NCBI GenBank assembly: GCA_031253835.1
Contig: JAIRVP010000065.1
Location: 101,760 to 165,759 of the forward strand
Reading direction: 5' to 3'
DNA length: 64,000 bases
Origin: Burkholderia sp.
Lineage (GTDB): Bacteria; Pseudomonadota; Gammaproteobacteria; Burkholderiales; Burkholderiaceae
The notes under the pieces are model-generated. The model saw only the letters and a list, made by a program, of their open reading frames with translations. It ran no database searches and was not told the DNA's origin. Below are positions 51,875 to 60,130 of the stretch, in pieces. The first letter of the stretch is position 1. The number at the start of each line of letters is the position of its first letter. The position numbers and the translations under genes are program-made.

Positions 51875-53236
51875 ATGAATATCGTGATTTTGGCGGCAGG
51901 CACCGGCAAGCGCATGCGTTCCGCGCTGCCGAAAGTGCTTCACCCCCTGGCCGGCAGGCCGCTCCTCTCCCACGTCATCGACACCGCGCGCACGCTGCAG
52001 CCGTCCCGGCTGGTCGTCGTCGTCGGTCACGGCGCCGAGCAGGTCGAGGCCGCCGTCGCCGCGCCCGATGTCCAGTTCGCATTGCAGGCCGAGCAGCTCG
52101 GCACCGGCCACGCGGTGCGCCAGGCCCTGCCGCTCCTCGATCCCGCACAACCGACGCTCGTGCTGTACGGCGACGTGCCGCTCACGCGCGCGTCGACGCT
52201 GCAACGCCTCGTCGATGCCGCGCGCGAGGGCCGCTACGGGATTCTGACCGTCACGCTCGACGATCCGACCGGCTATGGCCGCATCGTGCGCGATGCATCG
52301 GGCTTCGTCACGCGCATCGTCGAACAGAAGGACGCATCGCCGGACGAGCTGAAGATCGCCGAGATCAACACCGGCATCATCGTCACGCCGACGGCGCAGC
52401 TGTCGATGTGGCTCGGCGCGCTGAAGAACGAGAACGCGCAGGGCGAGTACTACCTGACCGACGTCGTCGAACTCGCGATCGAGGCCGGCTTCGAGGTCGT
52501 CACGTCGCAGCCCGACGAGGAATGGGAAACGCTGGGCGTGAACAGCAAGGCGCAGCTCGCGGAACTCGAGCGCATCCACCAGCGCAACGTCGCGGAAGCA
52601 CTGCTCGTCGACGGCGTCACGCTCGCCGATCCGGCGCGCCTCGACGTGCGCGGCACGCTGCGCTGCGGCCGCGACGTGTCGATCGACGTGAACTGCGTGT
52701 TCGAAGGCAACGTGACGCTCGCCGACAACGTGATGATCGGCGCGAACTGCGTGATCCGCAACGCGTCGGTCGGCGCCGGCACGCGCATCGACGCGTTCAC
52801 GCACATCGACGGCGCCGAGCTCGGCGCGCACACCGTGATCGGCCCGTACGCACGGCTGCGCCCCGGCGCGCAACTCGCGGACGAAGCGCACGTCGGCAAC
52901 TTCGTCGAGGTGAAGAACGCGGTGATCGGCCACGGCTCGAAGGCGAACCACCTCACCTACATCGGCGACGCCGACATCGGCGCGCGCGTGAACATCGGCG
53001 CGGGCACGATCACCTGCAACTACGACGGCGCGAACAAGTTCCGCACCGTGATCGAGGACGACGTGTTCGTCGGCTCGGATACGCAGCTCGTCGCACCCGT
53101 GCGCATCGGCCGCGGCGTGACGATCGCCGCCGGCACCACGATCTGGAAGGACGTGGCCGACGGCGTGCTCGCGTTGAACGAGAAGACCCAGACCGCGAAG
53201 AGCGGCTACGTCCGCCCGGTCAAGAAGAAGAGCTGA
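51875..53236 (+). CDS. glmU: Bifunctional GlmU: GlcN-1-P acetyltransferase / GlcNAc-1-P uridyltransferase
   Basis: 453 residues. Uridyltransferase domain first (LAAGTGKRMRSALPKVL near 6-22, GDVPLT near 103, GYGRIVRD near 139 and NTGIIV), then the left-handed beta-helix acetyltransferase with hexapeptide repeats (about 250-435), including GPYARLRPGA and NHLTYIGDADIG with the catalytic His and GAGTITCNYDGANK near 383. It makes UDP-GlcNAc for peptidoglycan and LPS. The ATG at 51875 gives the standard MNIVILAAG start. Followed by glmS 54 bases later. Confidence 0.97.
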   Translation: MNIVILAAGTGKRMRSALPKVLHPLAGRPLLSHVIDTARTLQPSRLVVVVGHGAEQVEAAVAAPDVQFALQAEQLGTGHAVRQALPLLDPAQPTLVLYGDVPLTRASTLQRLVDAAREGRYGILTVTLDDPTGYGRIVRDASGFVTRIVEQKDASPDELKIAEINTGIIVTPTAQLSMWLGALKNENAQGEYYLTDVVELAIEAGFEVVTSQPDEEWETLGVNSKAQLAELERIHQRNVAEALLVDGVTLADPARLDVRGTLRCGRDVSIDVNCVFEGNVTLADNVMIGANCVIRNASVGAGTRIDAFTHIDGAELGAHTVIGPYARLRPGAQLADEAHVGNFVEVKNAVIGHGSKANHLTYIGDADIGARVNIGAGTITCNYDGANKFRTVIEDDVFVGSDTQLVAPVRIGRGVTIAAGTTIWKDVADGVLALNEKTQTAKSGYVRPVKKKS

Positions 53237-53243
53237 ACCTTTT

Positions 53244-53266
53244 GCGGGCGCCCCGGCGGCGCCCGC
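53244..53266 (+). other. Hairpin between glmU and glmS
   Basis: GCGGGCGCC (53244-53252) pairs with GGCGCCCGC (53258-53266) over loop CCGGC. There is no T-run, so it is not a clear terminator; it may mark RNA processing or attenuation between the two genes. Confidence 0.4.
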
Positions 53267-53290
53267 GTCGACTTACAGGATTGACCATTC

Positions 53291-55108
53291 ATGTGCGGCA
53301 TTGTCGGCGCAGTTGCGCAACGTAATATCGTTCCGGTGCTGATCGAAGGATTGCGGCGCCTCGAATACCGTGGCTACGACTCGTGCGGCGTCGCCGTGCT
53401 CGAGCCGGGCGCACCGAAGCGCGCGCGCAGCGTCGCGCGCGTCGCCGATCTCGACACGCAGGTGCGCGAGTCGCACCTCGAAGGCACGACGGGCGTCGCG
53501 CACACGCGCTGGGCCACGCACGGCGCGCCCGTCACGCACAACGCACACCCGATCTTCTCGTCGAACGCGCTCGCGCTCGTCCACAACGGCATCATCGAGA
53601 ACTTCGAGACGCTGCGCGAAACGCTGCGCGCGAAGGGCTACGAATTCGTGTCGCAGACCGACACCGAGGTGATCGCGCACCTCGTGCACAGCCTGTATCG
53701 CGGCAACCTGTTCGACGCCGTGCGTGAAGCCGTGCATCAGCTGCATGGCGCGTATGCGATCGCCGTGATCCACAAGGACCAGCCGCATACCGTCGTCGGT
53801 GCGCGCCAGGGTTCGCCGCTCGTCGTCGGCCACGGCGACGGCGAGAACTTCCTCGCGTCCGATGCGCTCGCGCTCGCGGGCAGCACCGACCGCTTCACGT
53901 TCCTCGAGGAAGGCGACGTATGCGAGCTGTCGCTCGACGGCGTGACGATCGTCGACCGCCACGGCGCCACCGTGCAGCGCGAGATCCGCGTCGTCAGCGC
54001 GTACGGCGGCGCGGTCGAGCTCGGCCCGTATCGCCACTTCATGCAGAAGGAAATCTTCGAGCAGCCGCGCGCGATCGGCGATACCGTGCCGCAGACGGAA
54101 GCGTTCGACGCGACGCTGTTCGGCGACGCCGCACCGGCCGCGTTCGCGGAGATCGACAGCCTGCTGATCCTCGCGTGCGGCACGAGCTACTACTCGGGCC
54201 TCACCGCGAAGTACTGGCTCGAATCGATCGCGAAGATCCCGACCCAGGTCGAGATCGCGAGCGAGTACCGCTACCGCGAATCGGTGCCGAACCCGCGCCA
54301 GCTCGTGCTCGTGATCTCGCAGTCGGGCGAGACGGCCGACACGCTCGCGGCACTCAAGCATGCGCAGTCGCTCGGCCACGCGCATACGCTCGCGGTCTGC
54401 AACGTCGCGACGAGCGCGATGGTGCGCCTGACCGAAATGCAGTTCCTGACGCATGCGGGCACCGAGATCGGCGTCGCGTCGACGAAGGCGTTCACGACGC
54501 AGCTCGTCGCGCTGTTCGTGCTGGCCGCGACGCTCGGCAAGCTGCGCGGGCACGTCGACGCCGCGCAGGAAGCCGAATTCCTGAAGCAACTGCGCCACCT
54601 GCCGGCCGCGCTGAACAGCGTGCTCGCGCTCGAGCCGCAGATCATCGCGTGGTCGGAGGAATTCGCGCGCAAGGAAAACGCGCTGTTCCTCGGCCGCGGG
54701 CTGCACTACCCGATCGCGCTGGAAGGCGCGCTGAAGCTGAAGGAAATCTCGTACATCCACGCCGAGGCCTATCCGGCCGGCGAACTGAAGCACGGGCCGC
54801 TCGCGCTCGTCACGGAAGCGATGCCGGTCGTCACGGTCGCACCGAACGACACGCTGCTCGAGAAGCTGAAGTCGAACATGCAGGAAGTGCGCGCGCGCGG
54901 CGGCGAGCTGTACGTGTTCGCCGATGCCGACACGCAGATCGTCAACGACGACGGCCTGCACGTGATCCGGATGCCGGAACACTACGGGCAGCTGTCGCCG
55001 ATCCTGCACGTCGTGCCGCTGCAGCTGCTCGCGTATCACACCGCGTGTGCGCGCGGCACCGACGTCGACAAGCCGCGGAACCTCGCGAAATCGGTGACGG
55101 TGGAGTAA
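53291..55108 (+). CDS. glmS: Glutamine-fructose-6-phosphate aminotransferase
   Basis: 605 residues. It transfers the amide of glutamine to fructose 6-phosphate to make glucosamine 6-phosphate. N-terminal glutaminase: Cys2 nucleophile in MCGIVGAVAQRN, RGYDSCGVAV and THGAPVTHNAHP. C-terminal SIS pair from about 285: LACGTSYYSGLTAKYWLE, SQSGETADTLAAL and the sugar-binding end DVDKPRNLAKSVTVE. Together with glmU it feeds cell-wall precursors. No glmS ribozyme core is apparent in the short leader, in line with Gram-negatives. Confidence 0.97.
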   Translation: MCGIVGAVAQRNIVPVLIEGLRRLEYRGYDSCGVAVLEPGAPKRARSVARVADLDTQVRESHLEGTTGVAHTRWATHGAPVTHNAHPIFSSNALALVHNGIIENFETLRETLRAKGYEFVSQTDTEVIAHLVHSLYRGNLFDAVREAVHQLHGAYAIAVIHKDQPHTVVGARQGSPLVVGHGDGENFLASDALALAGSTDRFTFLEEGDVCELSLDGVTIVDRHGATVQREIRVVSAYGGAVELGPYRHFMQKEIFEQPRAIGDTVPQTEAFDATLFGDAAPAAFAEIDSLLILACGTSYYSGLTAKYWLESIAKIPTQVEIASEYRYRESVPNPRQLVLVISQSGETADTLAALKHAQSLGHAHTLAVCNVATSAMVRLTEMQFLTHAGTEIGVASTKAFTTQLVALFVLAATLGKLRGHVDAAQEAEFLKQLRHLPAALNSVLALEPQIIAWSEEFARKENALFLGRGLHYPIALEGALKLKEISYIHAEAYPAGELKHGPLALVTEAMPVVTVAPNDTLLEKLKSNMQEVRARGGELYVFADADTQIVNDDGLHVIRMPEHYGQLSPILHVVPLQLLAYHTACARGTDVDKPRNLAKSVTVE

Positions 55109-55253
55109 GGCTGAACAACCGGGACGGTCCGCGCCGGGCTGTCCCGACGGCATCGCGACGCGCAGCAGGCCATTCGGCCAGGTCGAAATATGTACCACGT
55201 AGTGGCATATAATCCTGTGCTGATTCGACCGGCTCGACCTGTCAGCGTCCGTA

Positions 55254-55610
55254 CGACGCGCCTTCAAGACGAAGGGGTTTCACAAGGCAGCCGGAAAAGC
55301 GGGAATCGCCGATGGCGAGCTCTGCCGCGCAATACGGGACTGGCGCGGGGCCGGGGCGTCGATCTCGGCGGCAACGTCTGGAAGAAGCGCCTGGCCGGAA
55401 ACCGGCAGCGCGGGATCGTGCTGGGCAAGGTCGGGCCTGCGTGGGTGTTCGTGTTCCTGTTTGCGAAATGCGACCGCGACAACATCGACGCACGCGAACT
55501 GCGCGCGTTCGGAAAGCTCGCCGCGGATGTCGGCCGACACACCGACAGCGACATCGCGACGCTGGTCGCACTGAAAGAGTGGGTGGAGATTTGCAATGGC
55601 CAAGAGCCGG
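55254..55610 (+). pseudogene. Decayed RelE/HigB-like toxin (start lost, -1 frameshift)
   Basis: The frame beginning RRAFKTKGFHKAAGKAG (55254 on) and reading to CRAIRD at 55340 matches the start of COG4737-type RelE toxins, which open with xxFKTKxFxK. The continuation ARGRGVDLGGNVWKKRL, then KVGPAWVFVFLF and DRDNIDARELRAFGKLAAD, is in another frame from 55343, so one base is missing around 55340-55342 (GAC, then TG instead of a full codon). The first frame has TGA at 55221 and no ATG or GTG before the homology (GTA at 55251). The downstream frame has no clear end near the antitoxin start; the end coordinate is approximate. Confidence 0.65.
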
Positions 55611-55916
55611 TTCAAGAGCGACGCAACGGAGGCGATCCACAGCGCCGCGTCGGGCCTCTATCGCGCCAGCCTGATCGACAAGAAGACGATGCGCGAGTAC
55701 GACGATCTCTGCATCGAAGCCGCCCCGCGGTTCGATCCGGAAGCGATCGCCCGCATCCGCAAGTCCGTCAACGTCAGCCAGAGCGTGTTCGCGCTCTACC
55801 TGAACACGACGACGTCGACGATCCGCCAATGGGAACAGGGCGACAAGCGGCCGAGCGGCATTGCCGCGCGCATGCTCGAGATCGTCGAGAAACACGGGCT
55901 CGAGGTGTTCTCCTGA
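55596..55916 (+). CDS. HigA-like antitoxin / HTH regulator
   Basis: 106 residues. N-terminal MAKSRFKSDATEAIHSAASGL is the toxin-neutralising part of this COG2944-type group; the C-terminal HTH (NVSQSVFALYLNTTTSTIRQWEQGDKRPSG, about 56-85) is the XRE fold that binds the operon promoter. The frame is intact while the upstream toxin is broken, the expected outcome when the toxin is dispensable. Its start lies within the region that would be the toxin end, so the two genes overlapped originally. Confidence 0.9.
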   Translation: MAKSRFKSDATEAIHSAASGLYRASLIDKKTMREYDDLCIEAAPRFDPEAIARIRKSVNVSQSVFALYLNTTTSTIRQWEQGDKRPSGIAARMLEIVEKHGLEVFS

Positions 55917-55984
55917 GCCGGTTTCCCCGAACGCGCATGCACGGCCGACCGGACGCCGGCCGCAAGGAATATGACGGAGAGACA

Positions 55985-56452
55985 ATGGTAAGACTGATTG
56001 GATGCGGTTTGCTGGCGCTGACGTTCGCGTCGACGGGCTGGGCCGCCGAGCATTACGTCGAAGTCTGGAACCCGCCCGAGGCGCGACATCCGGCGGCCCG
56101 TACGCCGGATGCCCGCCCACCGGCCGCGCGCACGGGCGCCGACGCGCGCACCGGCAAGAGCGCGGAGAAGCACGCGAGCGTCACGCCGAAAGCCGCCGCG
56201 AAGCCGCACAAGCGCCGTGTCGCGCAGGCCGTGAAAGCCGGCTCGCATCACCCGGCCGCCACCGCGACCGACACGCCGGCCGCACCGCGCCCCGTCGCGC
56301 AGCCTGCGCCGGGCCGCCTCACGGTGATGCACCCCGCCGGCTCCGACGAGACGCACGCGCTAAACTTCTCCCACATCCCGCGTCAATACACGCCGGACGG
56401 CAACGTGCTGCAGGTCGGCACGCACGGCCGCTCCGCGGAGGTGACTCGATAA
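55985..56452 (+). CDS. Ala/Pro/Lys-rich secreted protein, function unknown
   Basis: 155 residues. Signal peptide MVRLIGCGLLALTFASTGWAA (about 1-21) with cleavage before EHYVEVWNP. The middle is low-complexity (PEARHPAARTPDARPPAART) and basic (KPHKRRVAQAVKAG). The C-terminal part TLNFSHIPRQYTP-like segment (HALNFSHIPRQYTPDG) may be the conserved core. GGAGAG precedes the ATG. The TAA overlaps the next ATG (TAATG), so the pair is coupled. Not recognised. Confidence 0.65.
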   Translation: MVRLIGCGLLALTFASTGWAAEHYVEVWNPPEARHPAARTPDARPPAARTGADARTGKSAEKHASVTPKAAAKPHKRRVAQAVKAGSHHPAATATDTPAAPRPVAQPAPGRLTVMHPAGSDETHALNFSHIPRQYTPDGNVLQVGTHGRSAEVTR

Positions 56453-56670
56453 TGGAAGCGCAAACCTACCACGGCTACCAGATCTGGGGCCACGCGATCC
56501 TGCAGCAGGACGAGATCATGCAGCCCGATCGCTTCGCGGCGAGCGGCACGATCACGCAGAACAACCGCCTCGTCGAAGCGTCCAGCGTGCTCGGCGTGTT
56601 CGACACCGAAGACGACGCGCGCAATGCGGGGCTCGAATGGGCGCGCGCGTGGATCGATAACCACCGCTGA
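56452..56670 (+). CDS. Small soluble protein, function unknown
   Basis: 72 residues, starting MEAQTYHGYQIWGHAI and ending in an acidic-aromatic helix DTEDDARNAGLEWARAWIDNHR. No membrane segment. The ATG overlaps the previous TAA. The C-terminal pattern (two beta halves, then an amphipathic helix) is similar in layout to the 73-residue product at 47584. A hairpin terminator follows. Family not recognised. Confidence 0.7.
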   Translation: MEAQTYHGYQIWGHAILQQDEIMQPDRFAASGTITQNNRLVEASSVLGVFDTEDDARNAGLEWARAWIDNHR

Positions 56671-56736
56671 TCCGGCTGCGCAACCGCGCGCATGCCGTGC
56701 GGGTCGGTCGCGACGGCGACGCATCGCACATGCACA

Positions 56737-56764
56737 AAGGGGCGTCATCGACGCCCCTTCTTTC
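56737..56764. terminator. Convergent-gene terminator
   Basis: AAGGGGCGTC (56737-56746) and GACGCCCCTT (56750-56759) form a perfect 10-bp stem with loop ATC, followed by CTTTC. Lies between the convergent 72-residue gene and the FTR1 gene. Confidence 0.8.
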
Positions 56765-56780
56765 ATTCAAACCCGGACAT

Positions 56781-57617
56781 TCAGGCGGTGGCCCGCGGCG
56801 GCCTCACCGTCTCCTGCGGCCGGCCGACGAGCCGGGCCAGCACGAGGATCGCCGCCAGCGTCGCGACGTATGCGGCGATCTGGATGCCCGCCGGACGCGC
56901 GGTATAGCCGATCAGCGTATGCAGCGCCTTGCCGACGATGCTCGACTCCTTGAGCAGCCACGACGTGTCCCAGATCGCGTCGCCCCACGACGGCACGAGG
57001 CCGGCAGCCAGCAGGAAGCCGGCGCACTGGCTCGCCATCCCCGCCGCGAGCAGCACGATCAGCGCATTGGTGACGGAGAACAGGCGCTTCAACGGAATCT
57101 GCAGCAGGCCCGCATACATCGCGTAGCCGAGCCCGGCGCCGCCGAGCACGCCAAGCAGCCCGCCGGCGATCATCTGCGGCGTCTGCCCCGGATCGCCCGC
57201 CGCGATCCCGTAGAGGAACAGCACGGCCTCGGAGCCCTCGCGCAGCACCGCGACACCGACCACGATCGCGAGGCCCGTCAGCGGCCGGCTGCCGGCCGCG
57301 ACGGCCCGGCCGACTTCGCCCATGTGCAGCGCCATCTCGCGGCCATGCCGGCTCATCCAGATGCAGTGCCACGCGAGCATCAGCGTCGCGACGAACATCA
57401 CGCCCGCGTTGAAGACTTCCTGCCCCATGCCGGACGCCCACTGCGAGATCACGTCGGCGAACGCCGCGATCAGGCCGGCGCCGATCACGCCGCCGGCCAG
57501 CCCGCCGCTCACCCACCAGCCGCGCCGCGGCACGCCCTTCGTGGCGGCCATCACGATCGAGACCACCAGCGCGGCCTCGAGCACTTCACGAAAGACGATC
57601 AGGGCAGTCGACAGCAT
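56781..57617 (-). CDS. FTR1-family high-affinity iron permease
   Basis: 278 residues with seven hydrophobic helices. Both REXXE iron motifs are present: REVLEA near 10-15 and REGSEA near 128-133. This is the inner-membrane permease (FtrC/EfeU-like) that moves iron with help of a periplasmic partner. The start at 57615-57617 follows the cupredoxin gene by 12 bases on the same strand, so they form a unit. The P19-type and ferredoxin members that accompany FTR1 in the ftrABCD cluster of other Burkholderia are not adjacent here. Confidence 0.93.
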   Translation of the reverse strand: MLSTALIVFREVLEAALVVSIVMAATKGVPRRGWWVSGGLAGGVIGAGLIAAFADVISQWASGMGQEVFNAGVMFVATLMLAWHCIWMSRHGREMALHMGEVGRAVAAGSRPLTGLAIVVGVAVLREGSEAVLFLYGIAAGDPGQTPQMIAGGLLGVLGGAGLGYAMYAGLLQIPLKRLFSVTNALIVLLAAGMASQCAGFLLAAGLVPSWGDAIWDTSWLLKESSIVGKALHTLIGYTARPAGIQIAAYVATLAAILVLARLVGRPQETVRPPRATA

Positions 57618-57629
57618 GTCGGTATCCGC

Positions 57630-57962
57630 TTACTTGACGGTCAGGTGCGTCTTCGACTGCGCTTCGTGATACTCGTCGTGGAACTCGTAGGTTCCGGCCT
57701 TCAGCGGCCCGACCAGGATCTCGACCGACTTGCCGGCCGGCACGACCTTCTCCGCCTTGAAGTCGTCGCTCTCGAATTCCGCGGGCGTCGCATCGAGGTT
57801 CTTCACGACGAATTTCACTTTCTTGCCGGCGGGGATCGTCACGCCATCCGGCGAAAACTTGTGGTCCTTCAGGGTCAGGTTGACGACGTCGTCGGCAGCG
57901 AATGCGGACGTTGCCGATGCGCCCAGCAGGGCCAGCGCGAAGCCGAAAGCAAAACGATTCAT
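57630..57962 (-). CDS. Periplasmic cupredoxin-like protein of the FTR1 iron system
   Basis: 110 residues with a signal peptide (MNRFAFGFALALLGASATSAFA, about 1-22). The mature part is a cupredoxin-like beta sandwich: LTLKDHKFSPDGVTIPAGKKV, FESDDFKAEKVV and a C-terminal GTYEFHDEYHEAQSKTHLTV with several metal-capable His and Glu. In FTR1 clusters such proteins (FtrB/EfeO N-domain-like) present or oxidise iron for the permease. First gene of a two-gene unit with the FTR1 gene. Confidence 0.85.
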   Translation of the reverse strand: MNRFAFGFALALLGASATSAFAADDVVNLTLKDHKFSPDGVTIPAGKKVKFVVKNLDATPAEFESDDFKAEKVVPAGKSVEILVGPLKAGTYEFHDEYHEAQSKTHLTVK

Positions 57963-58225
57963 GGTCGGAAGCGGAGAACGGATCTTGAGGGGAATCGATA
58001 CTAAGATCGATTCGCATTTCCGCACCAAATGCCCGCGTTGCCGCCATGGAAATAGCGCTTCACATCGTTTCGCAGTACGTTGTCCGCAAAGGCTTTTATC
58101 GATGGCCGACGCCGCGCGGCCACGGTCAATCGGGCCAAACACCGACCGGCGTGTGCGGCGGCGCACCCATTCGTCCGACCACGGACTGACGCGTCATCGG
58201 CCACGCGATATCCTGCACGGAACGC
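57963..58225. other. Divergent region between the iron pair and the CopZ-like gene
   Basis: About 260 bases. Apart from the CueR-type promoter at 58226-58256 described separately, I see only an AT-rich stretch (57990-58020) that may hold the promoter of the iron pair. A TATC-type -10 cannot be assigned with confidence. Confidence 0.4.
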
Positions 58226-58256
58226 TTGACCTTCCCACCATGGCAAACTTCATGCT
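58226..58256 (+). promoter_or_regulatory. CueR-type copper-responsive promoter
   Basis: TTGACC (58226-58231) and CATGCT (58251-58256) are 19 bases apart, the over-long spacer typical of MerR-family promoters. The left part TTGACCTTCCC matches the E. coli copA promoter as I recall it; ACCTTCC and GGCAAAC form an imperfect dyad in the spacer. It lies 37 bases before the CopZ-like gene. Confidence 0.65.
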
Positions 58257-58292
58257 GACGGTGTTCGTCAATCGACCACTCAGGAGAACAAG

Positions 58293-58493
58293 ATGGAATT
58301 CGAAGTCCAGGACATGACCTGCGGCGGCTGCGCCAATGCAATCACGCGTGCGGTGACGGCTGCCGATCCCGCCGCGAAGCTCGACATCGACGTCGCGGCG
58401 AAGATCGTCAAGGTCGAATCGGCGCAAGGCGCCGAGCGCGTGCAGTCGATCATCGAAGCCGCCGGCTTCCACCCCGCACTGCGCACCGCGTAA
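58293..58493 (+). CDS. copZ: CopZ-like heavy-metal-binding chaperone
   Basis: 66 residues, one HMA domain. The metal motif MTCGGC (Cys10 and Cys13) lies in the first loop, and the family's ferredoxin-like fold follows (KLDIDVAAKIVKVE, IIEAAGF). It carries Cu(I) to a P-type ATPase. The ATPase and CueR genes are not in the window. The promoter ahead fits copper control. Confidence 0.93.
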   Translation: MEFEVQDMTCGGCANAITRAVTAADPAAKLDIDVAAKIVKVESAQGAERVQSIIEAAGFHPALRTA

Positions 58494-58508
58494 CGCTCAC
58501 GCGGGACT

Positions 58509-58540
58509 GCGGGCGCACCGCCGAACGGCGATGCGCCCGC
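58509..58540. terminator. Long GC hairpin between convergent genes
   Basis: GCGGGCGCA (58509-58517) pairs with TGCGCCCGC (58532-58540), and the interior CGCCG-AA-CGGCG extends it. There is no T-run, so this is a hairpin rather than a classic terminator. Confidence 0.5.
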
Positions 58541-58551
58541 GCGCGGCCGCG

Positions 58552-60042
58552 TCAGCGCAGCCGGATCAGCGTCGACTTCAGCTCGGTGTACTTCTCGAGC
58601 GCGTGCAGCGACTTGTCGCGGCCGTTGCCCGACTGCTTGTAGCCGCCGAACGGGAAGTTCATGTCGCCGCCCTCGTCGTAGCAGTTCACCCACACCGTCC
58701 CCGCACGCAACCGGCGCGACACGTCGTGCGCGGTCGTCAGGTTCGACGTCCACACGGCCGCGGCCAGCCCGTACTCGGTATCGTTCGCGATCCGCACGGC
58801 CTCGTCGACATCGTCGAACACGATCACCGACAGCACGGGCCCGAAGATTTCCTCGCGTGCGATCTTCGCATCGGGCTTCACCTCGAACACCGTCGGCTCC
58901 ACGTAGAAGCCGCCCGTCTCCTGCTTCACGCGCGCCCCACCCGTGACGAGCCGGCCTTCGCTGCGCCCTGCGTCGATATAGCCGAGCACGCGCTCGAGCT
59001 GGATGCCGTCGACGATCGCGCCCATCGACACCGACGGATCGAGCGGATTGCCCGGCACGTACGCGCGGGCGGCCGCCACGAGCTTCTCGATGAAGGCGTC
59101 CTTGATGTCGCGATGCACGAGCAGCCGCGAACCGGCCGTGCACATCTCGCCCATGTTGTAGAAGATCGCGCCGGCGGCCGTTTGCGCGGCACGGTCGAGA
59201 TCGGGGCAATCGGGCAGCACGATGTTCGGCGACTTGCCGCCGAGTTCGAGCCACGCGCGCTTCAGGTTCGACTGCGCCGCGTACTGCATGATCAGCTTGC
59301 CGACGGCCGTCGAGCCGGTGAACGCGATGCAGTCCACGTCGCGATGCAGCGCGAGCAGCTTGCCCGGCTCGCCGGCACCTGGCACGACGTTGAACACGCC
59401 GGCCGGGATACCGGCTTCGAACGCGAGCTGCGCGACGCGGATCGCGGTCAGCGGCGATTTCTCCGACGGCTTCAGCACGACGCTGTTGCCGGCCGCGAGC
59501 GCGGGGCCGAATTTCCACGCGGCCATCAGGATCGGGAAGTTCCACGGCACGACGGCCGCCACCACGCCGACCGGCTCGCGCGTGACGAGCCCGACGAGGT
59601 GATGATCGGCCGGCGCGACCTCGCCGCCGATCTTGTCGATCGCTTCCGCGAACCATTCGACGCAGTACGCGGCGCCCGGCACGTCGACCGTCGTCGTGTC
59701 GCCGATCGGCTTGCCCGCGTCGAGCGTCTCGAGCAGCGACAGTTCGTCGAGATGCTCGCGCATCAGCGCGGCCCAGCGCAGCAGCACGGCCTTGCGCGCA
59801 CGCGGGTTCAGGCCGGCCCATACGCCTGCGTCGAACGCGCGGCGTGCCGCCGCGACGGCTGCGTTCACGTCGGCTTCGCCGCAATCGGCAACCTTCGCCA
59901 GCACGCGGCCGTCGATCGGGCTCACGCAGTCGAACGTCTTGCCGCCATGCGCGTCGCGCGACGCGCCGTCGATGAATGCGCGCCCTTCGATCTCGAGCGA
60001 CGCCGCCTTGTCCTGCCAGTCAGCCAAAGTCAACTTGTTCAT
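58552..60042 (-). CDS. puuC: Aldehyde dehydrogenase, gamma-glutamyl-aminobutyraldehyde type (PuuC-like)
   Basis: 496 residues, the ALDH superfamily. NAD site around VVPWNFPILMAAWKFGPALAAG near 165 and FTGSTAVGKLIM near 240; catalytic Glu in LELGGKSPN near 267 and nucleophile Cys in NMGEMCTAGSRLL near 300. The sequence pattern (FIDGASRDA near 24, EFYNMGEM-type site) and the PuuR/PuuD/PuuA neighbourhood point to oxidation of gamma-glutamyl-gamma-aminobutyraldehyde in putrescine breakdown. Betaine aldehyde dehydrogenase is the nearest alternative. Confidence 0.9.
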   Translation of the reverse strand: MNKLTLADWQDKAASLEIEGRAFIDGASRDAHGGKTFDCVSPIDGRVLAKVADCGEADVNAAVAAARRAFDAGVWAGLNPRARKAVLLRWAALMREHLDELSLLETLDAGKPIGDTTTVDVPGAAYCVEWFAEAIDKIGGEVAPADHHLVGLVTREPVGVVAAVVPWNFPILMAAWKFGPALAAGNSVVLKPSEKSPLTAIRVAQLAFEAGIPAGVFNVVPGAGEPGKLLALHRDVDCIAFTGSTAVGKLIMQYAAQSNLKRAWLELGGKSPNIVLPDCPDLDRAAQTAAGAIFYNMGEMCTAGSRLLVHRDIKDAFIEKLVAAARAYVPGNPLDPSVSMGAIVDGIQLERVLGYIDAGRSEGRLVTGGARVKQETGGFYVEPTVFEVKPDAKIAREEIFGPVLSVIVFDDVDEAVRIANDTEYGLAAAVWTSNLTTAHDVSRRLRAGTVWVNCYDEGGDMNFPFGGYKQSGNGRDKSLHALEKYTELKSTLIRLR

Positions 60043-60130
60043 CAGGATGCCTCAATGTTGTGACATTCGCGATGCGGCACGCCGCGTGCCTGGCGCGCGG
60101 CCGGCCGTCAGCGAATGGGGTGACGCGCGG

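Noticed and set aside
53237..53290. glmS ribozyme
   Set aside because: The leader is only 54 bases and holds a plain GC hairpin; the ribozyme is a Gram-positive feature of about 150 bases.
55190..56452. A 420-codon open frame spanning the toxin remnant, antitoxin and secreted protein
   Set aside because: It joins unrelated homologies in one frame only by the GC-driven lack of stops; the true genes start at 55596 and 55985.
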